The position numbers were made by a program, and so were the translations under genes. Below are positions 1 through 8,616 of a DNA stretch of 13,498 nt, in pieces; the stretch's first letter is position 1; every line of letters begins with the position of its first letter. The notes beneath the pieces are model-generated. The model saw only the letters and a program-made list of their open reading frames with translations. It searched no databases and was not told the DNA's origin. The DNA comes from an uncultured Collinsella sp. Its GTDB lineage: Bacteria; Actinomycetota; Coriobacteriia; Coriobacteriales; Coriobacteriaceae. Location of the stretch: NCBI GenBank assembly GCA_902494245.1, contig CABUSR010000047.1:1-13498 (forward strand), written 5' to 3'.

Positions 1-171
1 CATGCGAATGGCATCGGCCGGGCACGCCACGCCGCAGGCACCACACGCAATGCAGAGCTCGGCATTGTGCTCGGGCTTGCCGCGCATGTCCTTGTTGGTG
101 GGGAACGGCGCAAACGGATACTTGACCGTCGCGTCGCCGGCCTTGGCGTTAACCTTCCAAAGCTTCAGCAT
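1..171 (-). CDS. hyfH: Formate hydrogenlyase ferredoxin subunit HyfH/HycF-like (3' part outside window)
   Basis: Reading down from the ATG at 171, 57 codons are visible before the window ends, so the gene is truncated by the window and not broken. The visible part has a basic N-terminus with a VKYPFAPF segment, then an RGKPEHN stretch, and one complete [4Fe-4S] motif of the CxxCxxCxxxCP type (C40, C43, C46, C50). This matches HyfH/HycF of formate hydrogenlyase, the counterpart of complex I NuoI, which normally has a second 4Fe-4S motif about 30 residues further on (not visible). In the complex it carries electrons towards the hydrogenase small subunit. It starts 1 nt after the hyfG stop. A GAGGAG Shine-Dalgarno lies inside the hyfG 3' end, indicating translational coupling. 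The family call is secure; the choice of Hyf over Hyc rests on the neighbours. Confidence 0.9.
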   Translation of the reverse strand, partial: MLKLWKVNAKAGDATVKYPFAPFPTNKDMRGKPEHNAELCIACGACGVACPADAIRM

Positions 172-172
172 A

Positions 173-1945
173 TTAGAGCGCCTCCTCATCGAGCGGAGCG
201 GCCATGGTGCCCTCGCCCGCAAGCGGCGACTTGTCGCGCCAGACGTTCTCGAACTGTTCCTTGTCGAGCACGTGGTCACGCTTGGCGGCGATATCGGTCA
301 CCGTCACGCGGTCGGTGCAGGAGTAGCACGGGTCGAGCGAGCCGACGATCAGCGCCGCGTCGCCCACGGTGTTGCCGCGGAACATGTAGCGCAGGACCGG
401 CCAGTTGCTGTACGTGGCCGCCTTGGCGCGCCAGCGGTAGCACTTCTGGTTGTTGCCGAGCATAGCCCAGTGCACGTCCTCGCCGCGCGGCGCCTCGGTG
501 GCGCCGATGGCGTACTTGTGCGGGGTGTACTCCCAATCCGTAGTGAGGATGGGGCCCGACGGGCAGTTCTCGAGCATGGTCTCGATCATGTCGATCGAAT
601 CGTAGACCTCCTGGATGCGGACGGCGGTACGGCCGAAGGCATCGCAGGTGTCTGCCGTGGCAGCATGCATCTTTTGGATGTCCGGATCGGCATAGCCGTC
701 GAAGGGATGGTCAAAGCGCACGTCGCGGGCATAGCCAGAGCCACGCATGAGCGGGCCGACCGGCGAGAAGTCGCGAGCGATCTTGCGGTCCAGAATGCCG
801 ATACCACTCGTACGCTCAATAAAGTTGGGCGTGGAGAGCAGCATGTCGACGAGTTCCTGAACCTCGGAGCGCAGCTGGTGGATGGTCGTGAGCGTGGAGA
901 GCTTCTGCTCGGCCAAAATGTCGCGACGCACGCCGCCGATCACGTTGAGGCCGTAGGTCTTGCGGTGGCCGGAAAGCTTCTCGGCCAGGTCCATGGACTT
1001 CTCGCGGACGCGGAAGAACTGCTGGAAGCCGGAGTCGAAGCCCGTGTAGTGCGACGCCAGGCCAATATTGAGCAGATGCGAGTGCAGGCGCTCGACCTCG
1101 AGCATGATGGCGCGGATGTACTGGGCGCGCGGCGGGACATGAATGCCCTGGGCGCGCTCGACGGCCTCGGCATAGGCCACCGAGTGGGCGCAGCCGCAGA
1201 TGCCGCAGATGCGGTCGGCGAGGAACGTCACGGCGTCATAGTTCAGGCGCGTCTCGGCGACCTTCTCCATGCCGCGGTGCACGTAGAACAGACGGTAGTC
1301 GGCATCGACGATCGTCTCGCCCTCAACGAACAGGCGGAAGTGGCCGGGCTCGTCGGAGGTGATGTGCAACGGTCCCATGGGGACGAGCGTGGTCTCCTTG
1401 CCCTTGGTGTCGGCCAAGAATTCGTAGTTTTCCATGTCGCTCGCGGGAGCGGGACGGAAACGGTAGTCCATGGAGTCCTTGCGCAGCGGGTACAGGCCGC
1501 TGGGCCAATCGTCGGGCAGCACTAGGCGACGACGATCGGGCAGGCCCTCGGGAATCAGGCCGAACATATCGCGCAGCTCGCGCTCGCCCCACACGCAGGC
1601 GGGGACGAACGGCGTCACGGACGGGAACGTCATCTTGGCGGGGTCGACCTCGGCACGCACGGTAACCCAGCCGGGGTCCTCCCCCTCCATGGAGATGACG
1701 TAGTACACGGCGTAACGGCCGCACAGGGAGCGCTCGTCGTTGCCGACAATCACGGGAATCCAGCCGTAGCGCTCGTAGTACAGGTAGTGGACGGCCTCGG
1801 GCAGACGGTCCAGCTTGACGGTGATCGTCAGCTGGTCCTCGCACTGCCACTCAACCTTCTCGATAGCGCCCGGCACTGCGGCGCGCAGGGCCTCGACGTG
1901 GCTTTCGCAACGACGAGCGTAGTCCTTCTTTTCAGGTTCTGCCAT
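173..1945 (-). CDS. hyfG: [NiFe] hydrogenase large subunit, group 4a (HyfG/HycE-like, NuoC-NuoD fusion)
   Basis: 590 aa, the proton-reducing catalytic subunit of formate hydrogenlyase. Residues about 1-165 are a NuoC-like (30 kDa) domain with the ERELRDMFGL signature at 121-130. The rest is the NuoD/[NiFe] large-subunit domain. Both nickel-binding motifs are intact: RICGICGCAH at 245-254 (C247, C250) and DPCYSCTDR at 538-546 (C540, C543). By analogy with HycE, a HycI-type protease should cut after R546 and release a 44-residue tail; that is longer than the roughly 32 residues of E. coli HycE. The length fits the NuoC-NuoD fusions typical of Hyc/Hyf. The ATG at 1945 is preceded by GAGGTG and lies 4 nt after the hyfF stop. 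Maturation genes (hyp, hycI) are not in the window. Confidence 0.97.
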   Translation of the reverse strand: MAEPEKKDYARRCESHVEALRAAVPGAIEKVEWQCEDQLTITVKLDRLPEAVHYLYYERYGWIPVIVGNDERSLCGRYAVYYVISMEGEDPGWVTVRAEVDPAKMTFPSVTPFVPACVWGERELRDMFGLIPEGLPDRRRLVLPDDWPSGLYPLRKDSMDYRFRPAPASDMENYEFLADTKGKETTLVPMGPLHITSDEPGHFRLFVEGETIVDADYRLFYVHRGMEKVAETRLNYDAVTFLADRICGICGCAHSVAYAEAVERAQGIHVPPRAQYIRAIMLEVERLHSHLLNIGLASHYTGFDSGFQQFFRVREKSMDLAEKLSGHRKTYGLNVIGGVRRDILAEQKLSTLTTIHQLRSEVQELVDMLLSTPNFIERTSGIGILDRKIARDFSPVGPLMRGSGYARDVRFDHPFDGYADPDIQKMHAATADTCDAFGRTAVRIQEVYDSIDMIETMLENCPSGPILTTDWEYTPHKYAIGATEAPRGEDVHWAMLGNNQKCYRWRAKAATYSNWPVLRYMFRGNTVGDAALIVGSLDPCYSCTDRVTVTDIAAKRDHVLDKEQFENVWRDKSPLAGEGTMAAPLDEEAL

Positions 1946-1949
1946 GGTG

Positions 1950-3515
1950 CTAATTCACCTCGCTTGTCTTGGTCTGGGAACTGAACACCATGCGGTAGAG
2001 AGGAGCCTCGTGGAGCTCTTCGACGCTCTGGTTCAAAACGACGGACGTTGCATCCTCGACGCCGCTCGTGATGGCGACCGGGGTGGCGATACCGAACCAC
2101 ATGACCACGATCGCGAGGGCGATCTCGGGGATGATCATGAGGGCGGGCACCTCGTGGCGCTTCATGCCCTCGGGCGCCTTGCCGAAGATGGACTTGAGCG
2201 CGATGCCGGTAAGGGCAAAGTACACGCCGGTGAGGCCAATGGCCACGAGCACGACCACCCAGATGAGACCGGACTGGACGCCAGCCACGAAGGTGAGGAA
2301 CTCGGAGATGAACAGGGCGAACGGCGGGAAGGCGGCGAGCGCGAGCAGGGCGATGATGGTGAGCGCTGCCGTGACGGGAGCGATCTCGACGACGCCCTTG
2401 ATCTTGTTCAGGTCGCGGGTGTGGTAGATGTGCTGGATGTTACCGGCCATGCAGAAGGCGAGCGCCTTCGTGAAACCGTGGAAGATGCAGTGCAGCAGGC
2501 AGGCGGCGATACCGAGCGGACCACCGATACCCAGGCACAGCGCGACCACGCCGACGTTGTCGACGGAGGAGTACGCGAAGCGGCGCTTGATATCGTCCTG
2601 CTTAAAGATGCACAGGGCGGCCACCAGGATGGACAGCGTGCCCAGGATGAGCAGGAGCGTACGCGGATAGGTGTCGCCCACCGTGATGATGGACAGGGAG
2701 TAGAAGCGGATGATCACCAGCATGGCGCACTTGAGCAGCACGCCCGAGAGCAGCGCGGAGACCGGGCTCGGAGCCTGGGAGTGCGCGTCGGGCAGCCAAG
2801 TGTGCATGGGGAACAGGCCCGCCTTGGTGCCGAAGCCGATGACGATGAACGCGAACGCGAGGCGCACGAGCATCGGGTCGAACTGGTCGGCGTAGGGCAT
2901 GATGGAGGTGAGGAAGGCTGCCTCATGCGCGTTGGGCATGATATCGGCGGCGTTCGCGTAGATGAGCAGCGTGCCGAACAGGCCGAAGGCCACGCCGGCG
3001 GTGCAGACCATCGCGTACTTCCAAGACGCCTCGAGCGCCTGCTTGTTCTTGTAGATGCCCACGAGGAACACGGTCGACAACGTGGTGGCCTCGACCGCCG
3101 CCCAGGTGAGGATGATGTTGTTGGACAGGCAGGCGAGCAGCATCGTGAAAACGAACAGGCTAAACAGCGCGTAGTACTGCTTGGTGCGCTCGGCCGGCAT
3201 GGTCTTCTCCTCGATATCGATCTTGATATAGGAGATGGAGTACACGCCGGTGATGAACCCGATGATGCCTACCAGAAGGACGAAGATCGACGAGAGCGAA
3301 TCGAGATGAAGCCACAGGCCCAAAACGTCGATATTCTGCCCGCTCGAGAGCATGGTTCCCGCGGTGACGACCGAAAGGACGAGGGTCGCCGCGACGGAGA
3401 TGGTGTTGAGCCCCGCAAAGACGCTGTAGGACGTCGTCTTGGGGAGCGCAGCCATAATCAGGGAGAACACGAGGGGACAAGCGAGCAGGGCGACCGTCAG
3501 CATTGAAACATCCAT
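1950..3515 (-). CDS. hyfF: Hydrogenase-4 component F-like, antiporter-type membrane subunit
   Basis: 521 aa, a highly hydrophobic polytopic protein of the proton-conducting transporter family (NuoL/M/N, Mrp), close in length to E. coli HyfF (526). The residues used for ion movement are recognisable: a glutamate in the TM5-like segment (E142 in TWAAVEATTLS), a lysine in the TM7-like segment (K231 in GFGTKAGLFPMHTWLPDAH) and K262 in the following helix. The motif PDAHSQAPSPVSALLSG is typical of the family. It lies between hyfE and hyfG, where hyfF sits in E. coli; Hyc-type (FHL-1) clusters lack this gene, which supports the Hyf assignment. The start is 3 nt after the hyfE stop, with a purine-rich GAAGGGG upstream. 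Proton or sodium pumping is inferred from the family. Confidence 0.93.
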   Translation of the reverse strand: MDVSMLTVALLACPLVFSLIMAALPKTTSYSVFAGLNTISVAATLVLSVVTAGTMLSSGQNIDVLGLWLHLDSLSSIFVLLVGIIGFITGVYSISYIKIDIEEKTMPAERTKQYYALFSLFVFTMLLACLSNNIILTWAAVEATTLSTVFLVGIYKNKQALEASWKYAMVCTAGVAFGLFGTLLIYANAADIMPNAHEAAFLTSIMPYADQFDPMLVRLAFAFIVIGFGTKAGLFPMHTWLPDAHSQAPSPVSALLSGVLLKCAMLVIIRFYSLSIITVGDTYPRTLLLILGTLSILVAALCIFKQDDIKRRFAYSSVDNVGVVALCLGIGGPLGIAACLLHCIFHGFTKALAFCMAGNIQHIYHTRDLNKIKGVVEIAPVTAALTIIALLALAAFPPFALFISEFLTFVAGVQSGLIWVVVLVAIGLTGVYFALTGIALKSIFGKAPEGMKRHEVPALMIIPEIALAIVVMWFGIATPVAITSGVEDATSVVLNQSVEELHEAPLYRMVFSSQTKTSEVN

Positions 3516-3518
3516 GGC

Positions 3519-4172
3519 CTACCCCTTCAATTCGGTCAGGTCGTGGGAGTCGAGCGACTTGGTGTCGTTCCAGATCCTCACGACGACGGCGGACATGATG
3601 ATGACGGCGAAAATGGCGTCGGTGGCGATGCCGATCTCGATGATCTCGGGGGCCGTGGGCGCGAGCAGGGCGAGCGTCACGTGGCTACCGTTCTCCATAA
3701 GGCAGTACCCGAAGATTTGCTTGAGGATGTTGCGCTGGGAGATGATGCACGTGAGGCCGACGAAGAAGTGCGCGAAGCTGATGGCGAGGGCCGGAGTAGC
3801 CACCTCAGCGGTGGGCAGGCTCAGGCGCGTGACCACCGCGAAGCAGATGGCCACCTCCAGACCGGTGAGGATGATGGTCCAGGCCGGCTTGATGGAGGAG
3901 GTCAGCGTGCTATCGGCAGGCGAACCCATCTTTTTGTAGGCACGGTTGAGAATGAACGGAACGAGGATCACCTTGGTGACGAAGGCCGACGCGGCCCACA
4001 TGAGAAGCTCGGTGGCACCGGTGGTGAGGCCCAGGGTGAGCAGCACGCCCACCAGGACAACCGACTGGATCGCGTACCACTTAATGGCGGACGGGATGGT
4101 CTTCGAGACGACCACCATGGTGGAGGTCACGATCAGAAGACCGCCCAGGATATTGACTAACGAATAACCCAT
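3519..4172 (-). CDS. hyfE: Hydrogenase-4 component E-like, NuoK-type membrane subunit
   Basis: 217 aa with about six to seven hydrophobic helices, matching the length of E. coli HyfE (216 aa). The C-terminal half resembles NuoK/MrpC: an acidic residue in a membrane segment (E160 in GYCLMENGSHV) and a second acidic pair (E176, E179), as expected for a link in the proton-conducting channel. The N-terminal half (to about residue 80) is an additional membrane domain typical of HyfE and not found in the short NuoK. The gene order hyfD-hyfE-hyfF is as in E. coli hyf. The start ATG has a strong AGGAGG six nt upstream that overlaps the end of hyfD; the gap to hyfD is 10 nt. Confidence 0.9.
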   Translation of the reverse strand: MGYSLVNILGGLLIVTSTMVVVSKTIPSAIKWYAIQSVVLVGVLLTLGLTTGATELLMWAASAFVTKVILVPFILNRAYKKMGSPADSTLTSSIKPAWTIILTGLEVAICFAVVTRLSLPTAEVATPALAISFAHFFVGLTCIISQRNILKQIFGYCLMENGSHVTLALLAPTAPEIIEIGIATDAIFAVIIMSAVVVRIWNDTKSLDSHDLTELKG

Positions 4173-4182
4173 GTCCTACCTC

Positions 4183-5640
4183 CTAACCCATCCAACTAGA
4201 GGACAGAGGACCGGCGACGACGACCATGATCATGAGGACGACGAACACGAACGCCATGGCGCGCGGAAGGGGCTGGCCGGCGGCCACGGTCTCGCTCGGC
4301 TCACCGGGCAGGACCTTACCCATCCAACGCAGGAACCATGCGAAGGTGGCGACGGTCTCGACGACCATGACGCACACGAGGACGAAGATGACCGTGTTGG
4401 AAGCACCAACCGCGAAGCCACCGGAAATAATCTGGAACTTGGAGAAGAACGTGCTCATGGGGGGCACGCCGGCGATAGCGGTCGCGGCGACCGCGAAGCC
4501 CACGCCCGTGACCGGGTACTTCTTCATGAGGCCCTGGATCTTGGGCAACATACGGGTTCCCAGCGTGAAGCTGAGGGAGCCGGCGATGAGGAAGAACAGG
4601 GTCTTGGTGAACGCGTGGTTGAAGATGTGCTCGACGGCGCCGTTGAACGCCATCTGGCTTCCGAACACGGAGAGGCCCAGGCCGAAGAACACGTAGGCGA
4701 GCTGCGCGATCGTCGAGAAGGCGAGCAGGCGCTTCATATCCTTCTGGGGCAGGTACATGAGGAAGCCGAAGAGCATGGTCACGACGGCGTCGATGATGGC
4801 GACCCAACCGACGATCTCGGGGATATCGCCGGCACTCGCAAGAGCGCGGGCGAACACGCACACGCCGACCTTCACCATGGACGCGCCATGGAGGTAGGCG
4901 GAAACGGGCGTGGGGGCCTCCATTGCGGAGGGCAGCCACATGTAGAGCGGGAACTGGGCGGACTTGGCCCAAGCGGCGAACAGGATGAGCAGCAGCACGA
5001 CGGTCTTCATACCGGAATCGAGCTGGGAGATCGCGCTCAGCGCGAACGTGCCGGTTCCGGCGAACAGGAAGGCCGCGCCGATGTAGAGTCCCAGAGCGCC
5101 GATATGGGTGATGATGAGCGCCTTCATACCGGCCTTCTTGGCCGTGGGCGTCATGTAGTAGCTGATGAGGCCCCAGGAGCACACGCCGGTGATCTCGAAG
5201 AAAACGAGCTGGCCGACGATGGTGGAGCTGTAGGCGAGACCGGCCATGGCGCCGATGAACGTGGAGAAGTACACGTAGAAGCGGCGACGGGGCGCGTCGG
5301 GATGCTCCTTGTTCTTATCGCTCATGTACGGGAACGAATAGATGACGACGAGCAGGCCGATAGCGACGAACGCGGGTGCGAGCAGCGTGCTCATCCGGTC
5401 GAATATGAAGCCCATGACCAAGGTCTGGCCCATACTCGCCCAGGTTACATCGACCGCGTTCATGCCGTTTCCGGCAAACGTCGCGGCCAAGCCAACGGAA
5501 GCGACCGTGGCGATGCCGCCGGCAAAGGCGCAGATCCATTTAGCGTAGGGACGCGGCAGCATGACGATGAGCAGGGAGCCCAGCATGGGGACGGCGATCG
5601 CCACCATGGCAAAGAGGGACAAGCTCGATTCGATTGACAT
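4183..5640 (-). CDS. hyfD: Hydrogenase-4 component D-like, antiporter-type membrane subunit
   Basis: 485 aa, a second NuoL/M/N-type polytopic membrane protein (E. coli HyfD is about 479 aa). Conserved residues are visible: E149 in the TM5-like helix (VFFEITGVCSW), K226 in the TM7-like helix (AAWAKSAQFPLYMWLPSAM) and K257 in the next helix (GASMVKVGV). The motif MEAPTPVSAYLHGASMVK is a hallmark of this superfamily. Like HyfE and HyfF, it is an FHL-2 extra absent from the E. coli Hyc complex, so this enzyme has three antiporter-like subunits (B, D, F). The start ATG at 5640 follows the hyfC stop by 16 nt, with GGGAGAAGGGAG upstream. Ion translocation by the complex is inferred from the family. 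Confidence 0.93.
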   Translation of the reverse strand: MSIESSLSLFAMVAIAVPMLGSLLIVMLPRPYAKWICAFAGGIATVASVGLAATFAGNGMNAVDVTWASMGQTLVMGFIFDRMSTLLAPAFVAIGLLVVIYSFPYMSDKNKEHPDAPRRRFYVYFSTFIGAMAGLAYSSTIVGQLVFFEITGVCSWGLISYYMTPTAKKAGMKALIITHIGALGLYIGAAFLFAGTGTFALSAISQLDSGMKTVVLLLILFAAWAKSAQFPLYMWLPSAMEAPTPVSAYLHGASMVKVGVCVFARALASAGDIPEIVGWVAIIDAVVTMLFGFLMYLPQKDMKRLLAFSTIAQLAYVFFGLGLSVFGSQMAFNGAVEHIFNHAFTKTLFFLIAGSLSFTLGTRMLPKIQGLMKKYPVTGVGFAVAATAIAGVPPMSTFFSKFQIISGGFAVGASNTVIFVLVCVMVVETVATFAWFLRWMGKVLPGEPSETVAAGQPLPRAMAFVFVVLMIMVVVAGPLSSSWMG

Positions 5641-5656
5641 AGTTTCTCCCTTCTCC

Positions 5657-6580
5657 CTACACGCCTACGACGACGAAGACGAACGCGAGGACCGCGATGC
5701 CGACGACGGCCCAGGTCTGGTTACCGAGCACCTTGAAGCGCGAACGGGAAACGGAGTTCTCGAGCACGCCGCAGACAACGAAATCGACCAGGCACTTGAC
5801 AAGGAAGACGACGGCGCCCACGAGAGCGGTGACGCCGATGGTCGCGGGCTCTCCCCAGGGGATGAAGATGGAGGTGAACCAAGCGACGACCACGACCTGC
5901 TTCATGCCCATGGCGAGCTTCATCATGGCCAGGGACGGGCCGGAGAGCTCGGCGAGCGGGCCCTCCTGGAGCTCCTGCTCGGCTTCGGCCTGATCGAACG
6001 GAAGCTTGCCGAGCTCCATATAGCAGGCGGCCGCGAAGGCGACGCCGGCGAGGATGACGGCGACGACGCTCGAGACGTTGCCCGTAACGATGTGCTGACC
6101 CATGGTCGCAATGTCCGTGGAGCCGCACACGATGGCGACGGTAAACAGCGCGATGAGCATGGACGGCTCGATGAGCACGCTCATGAGGAGCTCGCGGATA
6201 CCGCCGAAGCCCGCGTAGGCGTTGGAGGAATCCACGCCGGACAGCGCGAAGAAGAAGCGGGACAGCGCGAGCGCGTACATGATGGTGATGGCGTCACCAA
6301 AGACGGGCATGGGGCTCTCGAGCGTGAACATGGGCAGGCCCATGGCGAGCATGAACGACACCGCGAGGAACAGCGGCGGCATGATGCGCAGCACGAAGCT
6401 CGAGTCGGAACTCACGGACTCGGGACGCGCCATGAGCTTCGCGAGGTCCCGGTAATCCTGAAGGATGGACGGACCGCGGCGATTGTGCATCTTCGCGCGA
6501 ATCACACGGGCGAGGCCGGAGAAGAAGGGCGCGACCAGCATGACCACGAGGCCCTGCGCTATCGCAAGAACGATGTTCAT
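5657..6580 (-). CDS. hyfC: Hydrogenase-4 component C-like, NuoH-type membrane anchor
   Basis: 307 aa (E. coli HyfC about 315), a NuoH/HycD-family membrane subunit that links the peripheral hydrogenase arm to the antiporter-like subunits. Visible family marks are the cytoplasmic loop RRGPSILQDYRDLAKL at about 34-49, GFGGIRELLMS near 124-133 and the acidic loop MELGKLPFDQAEAEQEL at about 188-204, which in NuoH faces the quinone-site cavity and in group 4 hydrogenases faces the large and small subunits. About eight hydrophobic segments surround these loops. The ATG at 6580 is 17 nt past the hyfB stop, with AGAGGGGAGAGG as ribosome-binding site. The family is clear; the distinction from HycD rests on the neighbouring hyfD, hyfE and hyfF. 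Confidence 0.94.
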   Translation of the reverse strand: MNIVLAIAQGLVVMLVAPFFSGLARVIRAKMHNRRGPSILQDYRDLAKLMARPESVSSDSSFVLRIMPPLFLAVSFMLAMGLPMFTLESPMPVFGDAITIMYALALSRFFFALSGVDSSNAYAGFGGIRELLMSVLIEPSMLIALFTVAIVCGSTDIATMGQHIVTGNVSSVVAVILAGVAFAAACYMELGKLPFDQAEAEQELQEGPLAELSGPSLAMMKLAMGMKQVVVVAWFTSIFIPWGEPATIGVTALVGAVVFLVKCLVDFVVCGVLENSVSRSRFKVLGNQTWAVVGIAVLAFVFVVVGV

Positions 6581-6597
6581 AATATCCTCTCCCCTCT

Positions 6598-8616
6598 CTA
6601 GACCATGACCACGGCGAGCACGAGGAAGACCACGAGCGCCGCGACGATGTAGCAGATGTATACGGAGTAGTTGCCGCCCTCGATCTTGGAGGCGAGGCCG
6701 GCCAGCTTATCGGCACCCTCGCTCGGTGCATCGACCAGGAAGCGGTCGGGCAGGGGCTCAACGCCCTGGGCGACACCGGTGAGCTTCTGGAACACGTGCG
6801 CGATGGACCAGCAGATCTTGGTGCATACCTCGCGCAGGGTGTAGAGCGGGCCCATGAAGAGCTCTACGTCTGACGCGAAGCTCGTGGCGACGACGGGCAT
6901 GTGCTCGTTGGGCTCGTAGCCGCACGCCCAAGGGTCGGTCTTCTTAGCGGGGGCCTTGGTGCCGAGGCAGGACCTCAACACGAACGCGAGGCCGGTGAGG
7001 ACCACGAGCGCGATGGCGATCGCGGGGGTGGAGGTGGCGGCACCGGAAATCTCGTTCACGAGAGACACGCCCGAGGTGGCTGTGACGGCGGAGCCGGCAA
7101 GCACGCTCTGGGCGACGTCGTCCAGAACCGGGGCGATGACCGGGGAGCCGATTCCCAGTACCACGCAGATGGCCGCGAGGAGCATCTGCGAGAACAACAT
7201 CGGAGCCGGGGACTCCTTGGCGTTCGCGGCCTCCTGGGAACGAGGGCTGCTCGCGAACGAGACGCCGTAGGCCTTCACGAAGCACGTGACGGCCAGGGCA
7301 CCGGTGATGGCGAGGGCGGCCGCGGAGGCGACGGCGAACACCATGACGACCGGGTCGGAGAGCGTCGAGATGTTGAACAGGGACTGGTAGGTGAACCACT
7401 CGGAAACGAAGCCGTTGAGCGGCGGGATAGCCGAGATGGCAAGGGCACCGATGAGGAAGCAGACGGCCGTGACCGGCATACGGCGGAACAGGCCGCCCAT
7501 CTTCTCCATGTTGCGCGTACCCGTGGCATAGAGCAGGGAGCCCGCGCCGAGGAACAGCTCGCCCTTGAACATGGCGTGGTTGAGCGTGTGGTAGAGGGCG
7601 GCCATGAGCGCGATCGTCGCGATGACGTCGTTGCCCAGGGCGTGCGCCGTCATGGACGCGCCGACACCGAGCAAGATGATGCCGATGTTCTCGACGGAGT
7701 GGTAGGCCAGCAGGCGCTTAATGTCGTGCTCGTGGAGGGCGTAGACGACGCCCAGGACCGACGAGATGGATCCGAAGACCAGGACCATGAGGCCCCACCA
7801 GAGCTGGACGCCCGAACCCGCGAGCAGGTCGAGACCGACCTTGAGGATTCCCAGGATGCCGATCTTGATCATGCCGCCGGACATGAGGGCGGACACGTTG
7901 GACGGCGCCTCGGGGTGCGCCTGGGGCAGCCAGGAGTGCAGCGGGATGATACCGGCCTTTGCGCCGAATCCGAAGAACGCGAGGACGAAGCACGCGGAGG
8001 AGATGGCAGGTCCAAAGTCATGCGTACGGAAATCACTGAAGCTGAAGGAACCGCCCACGCCGTTGGTCATGAGCAGGAAGCTCGCCATGATAAGGACAAA
8101 GCCCACGTGCGCGATGACGAAGTAGAGCCAACCGCCCCTAATGGAGTTCTTGTTCTCCTCGATAACGACAAGGAAGTAGCTCGTAAGGGACATGAGCTCA
8201 AAGGCGACCAGGAACCAGAACACGTTGTCGGCGGTGATGACGAGCATCATCGAGGCGACGAAGGTGTTCATGAAGAAACCGGCGCGCCCGACCTTGCCCG
8301 GGTACTCATCGAAGTAGGACAGACCGTAGATGAAGCCCGCAAAGGCGAGGATTGAGATGAGGACCACGATCAGGCCCGCAAGGCCGTTGAGCAAGAGCTC
8401 GAGACGGGCGAACGGGAAAAAGAAGACCGTGTTGAGGGACGAAACGTCGCCAAGCACGGCCTCGAGGCCCGCGATGAACGACAGCACGGCCGCGACGGCG
8501 CCGATCAGGCAGCCGGCGGTCTTGGCGGCGTTATCGGCCTTGATCAGCAGAACCGAGGCGAGCGCACCGATGCACGAGACGGCAAGCGATGCGATAAACA
8601 GCGTCATGCTATCCAT
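6598..8616 (-). CDS. hyfB: Hydrogenase-4 component B-like, NuoL/HycC-type membrane subunit
   Basis: 672 aa, the same length as E. coli HyfB. The N-terminal two thirds is an antiporter-like domain with the usual ion-path residues: E140 in the TM5-like helix (FLVAFELMSLTSYF), K220 in the TM7-like helix (GFGAKAGIIPLHSWLPQAH) and K251 in the following helix. After about residue 480 there are further helices and a soluble stretch (DPWACGYEPNEHMPVVATSF) typical of HycC/HyfB, ending in a final membrane helix at about 650-671. This subunit is expected at the far end of the membrane arm. Its ATG at 8616 overlaps the end of hyfA by 8 nt, with AGAAGGGAG upstream; a second in-frame ATG at 8607 is a possible alternative start. 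Translational coupling to hyfA is likely. Confidence 0.95.
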   Translation of the reverse strand: MDSMTLFIASLAVSCIGALASVLLIKADNAAKTAGCLIGAVAAVLSFIAGLEAVLGDVSSLNTVFFFPFARLELLLNGLAGLIVVLISILAFAGFIYGLSYFDEYPGKVGRAGFFMNTFVASMMLVITADNVFWFLVAFELMSLTSYFLVVIEENKNSIRGGWLYFVIAHVGFVLIMASFLLMTNGVGGSFSFSDFRTHDFGPAISSACFVLAFFGFGAKAGIIPLHSWLPQAHPEAPSNVSALMSGGMIKIGILGILKVGLDLLAGSGVQLWWGLMVLVFGSISSVLGVVYALHEHDIKRLLAYHSVENIGIILLGVGASMTAHALGNDVIATIALMAALYHTLNHAMFKGELFLGAGSLLYATGTRNMEKMGGLFRRMPVTAVCFLIGALAISAIPPLNGFVSEWFTYQSLFNISTLSDPVVMVFAVASAAALAITGALAVTCFVKAYGVSFASSPRSQEAANAKESPAPMLFSQMLLAAICVVLGIGSPVIAPVLDDVAQSVLAGSAVTATSGVSLVNEISGAATSTPAIAIALVVLTGLAFVLRSCLGTKAPAKKTDPWACGYEPNEHMPVVATSFASDVELFMGPLYTLREVCTKICWSIAHVFQKLTGVAQGVEPLPDRFLVDAPSEGADKLAGLASKIEGGNYSVYICYIVAALVVFLVLAVVMV

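Noticed and set aside
2..1525. Long plus-strand open frame (about 507 codons) opposite hyfG
   Set aside because: It is antisense to a clear [NiFe] hydrogenase gene. The translation is rich in Ala, Arg, Gly, His and Glu without any domain, as expected from the complementary frame of GC-rich codons.
1944..3506. Long plus-strand open frame (about 520 codons) opposite hyfF
   Set aside because: Low-complexity His/Asp/Glu/Arg-rich translation, mirror of a hydrophobic membrane protein; no ribosome-binding logic or homology.
4171..5637. Long plus-strand open frame (about 488 codons) opposite hyfD
   Set aside because: Same shadow effect: an extremely hydrophilic composition complementary to membrane-helix codons.
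6901..8355. Long plus-strand open frame (about 484 codons) opposite hyfB
   Set aside because: Antisense shadow of hyfB with biased composition and no recognisable domain.
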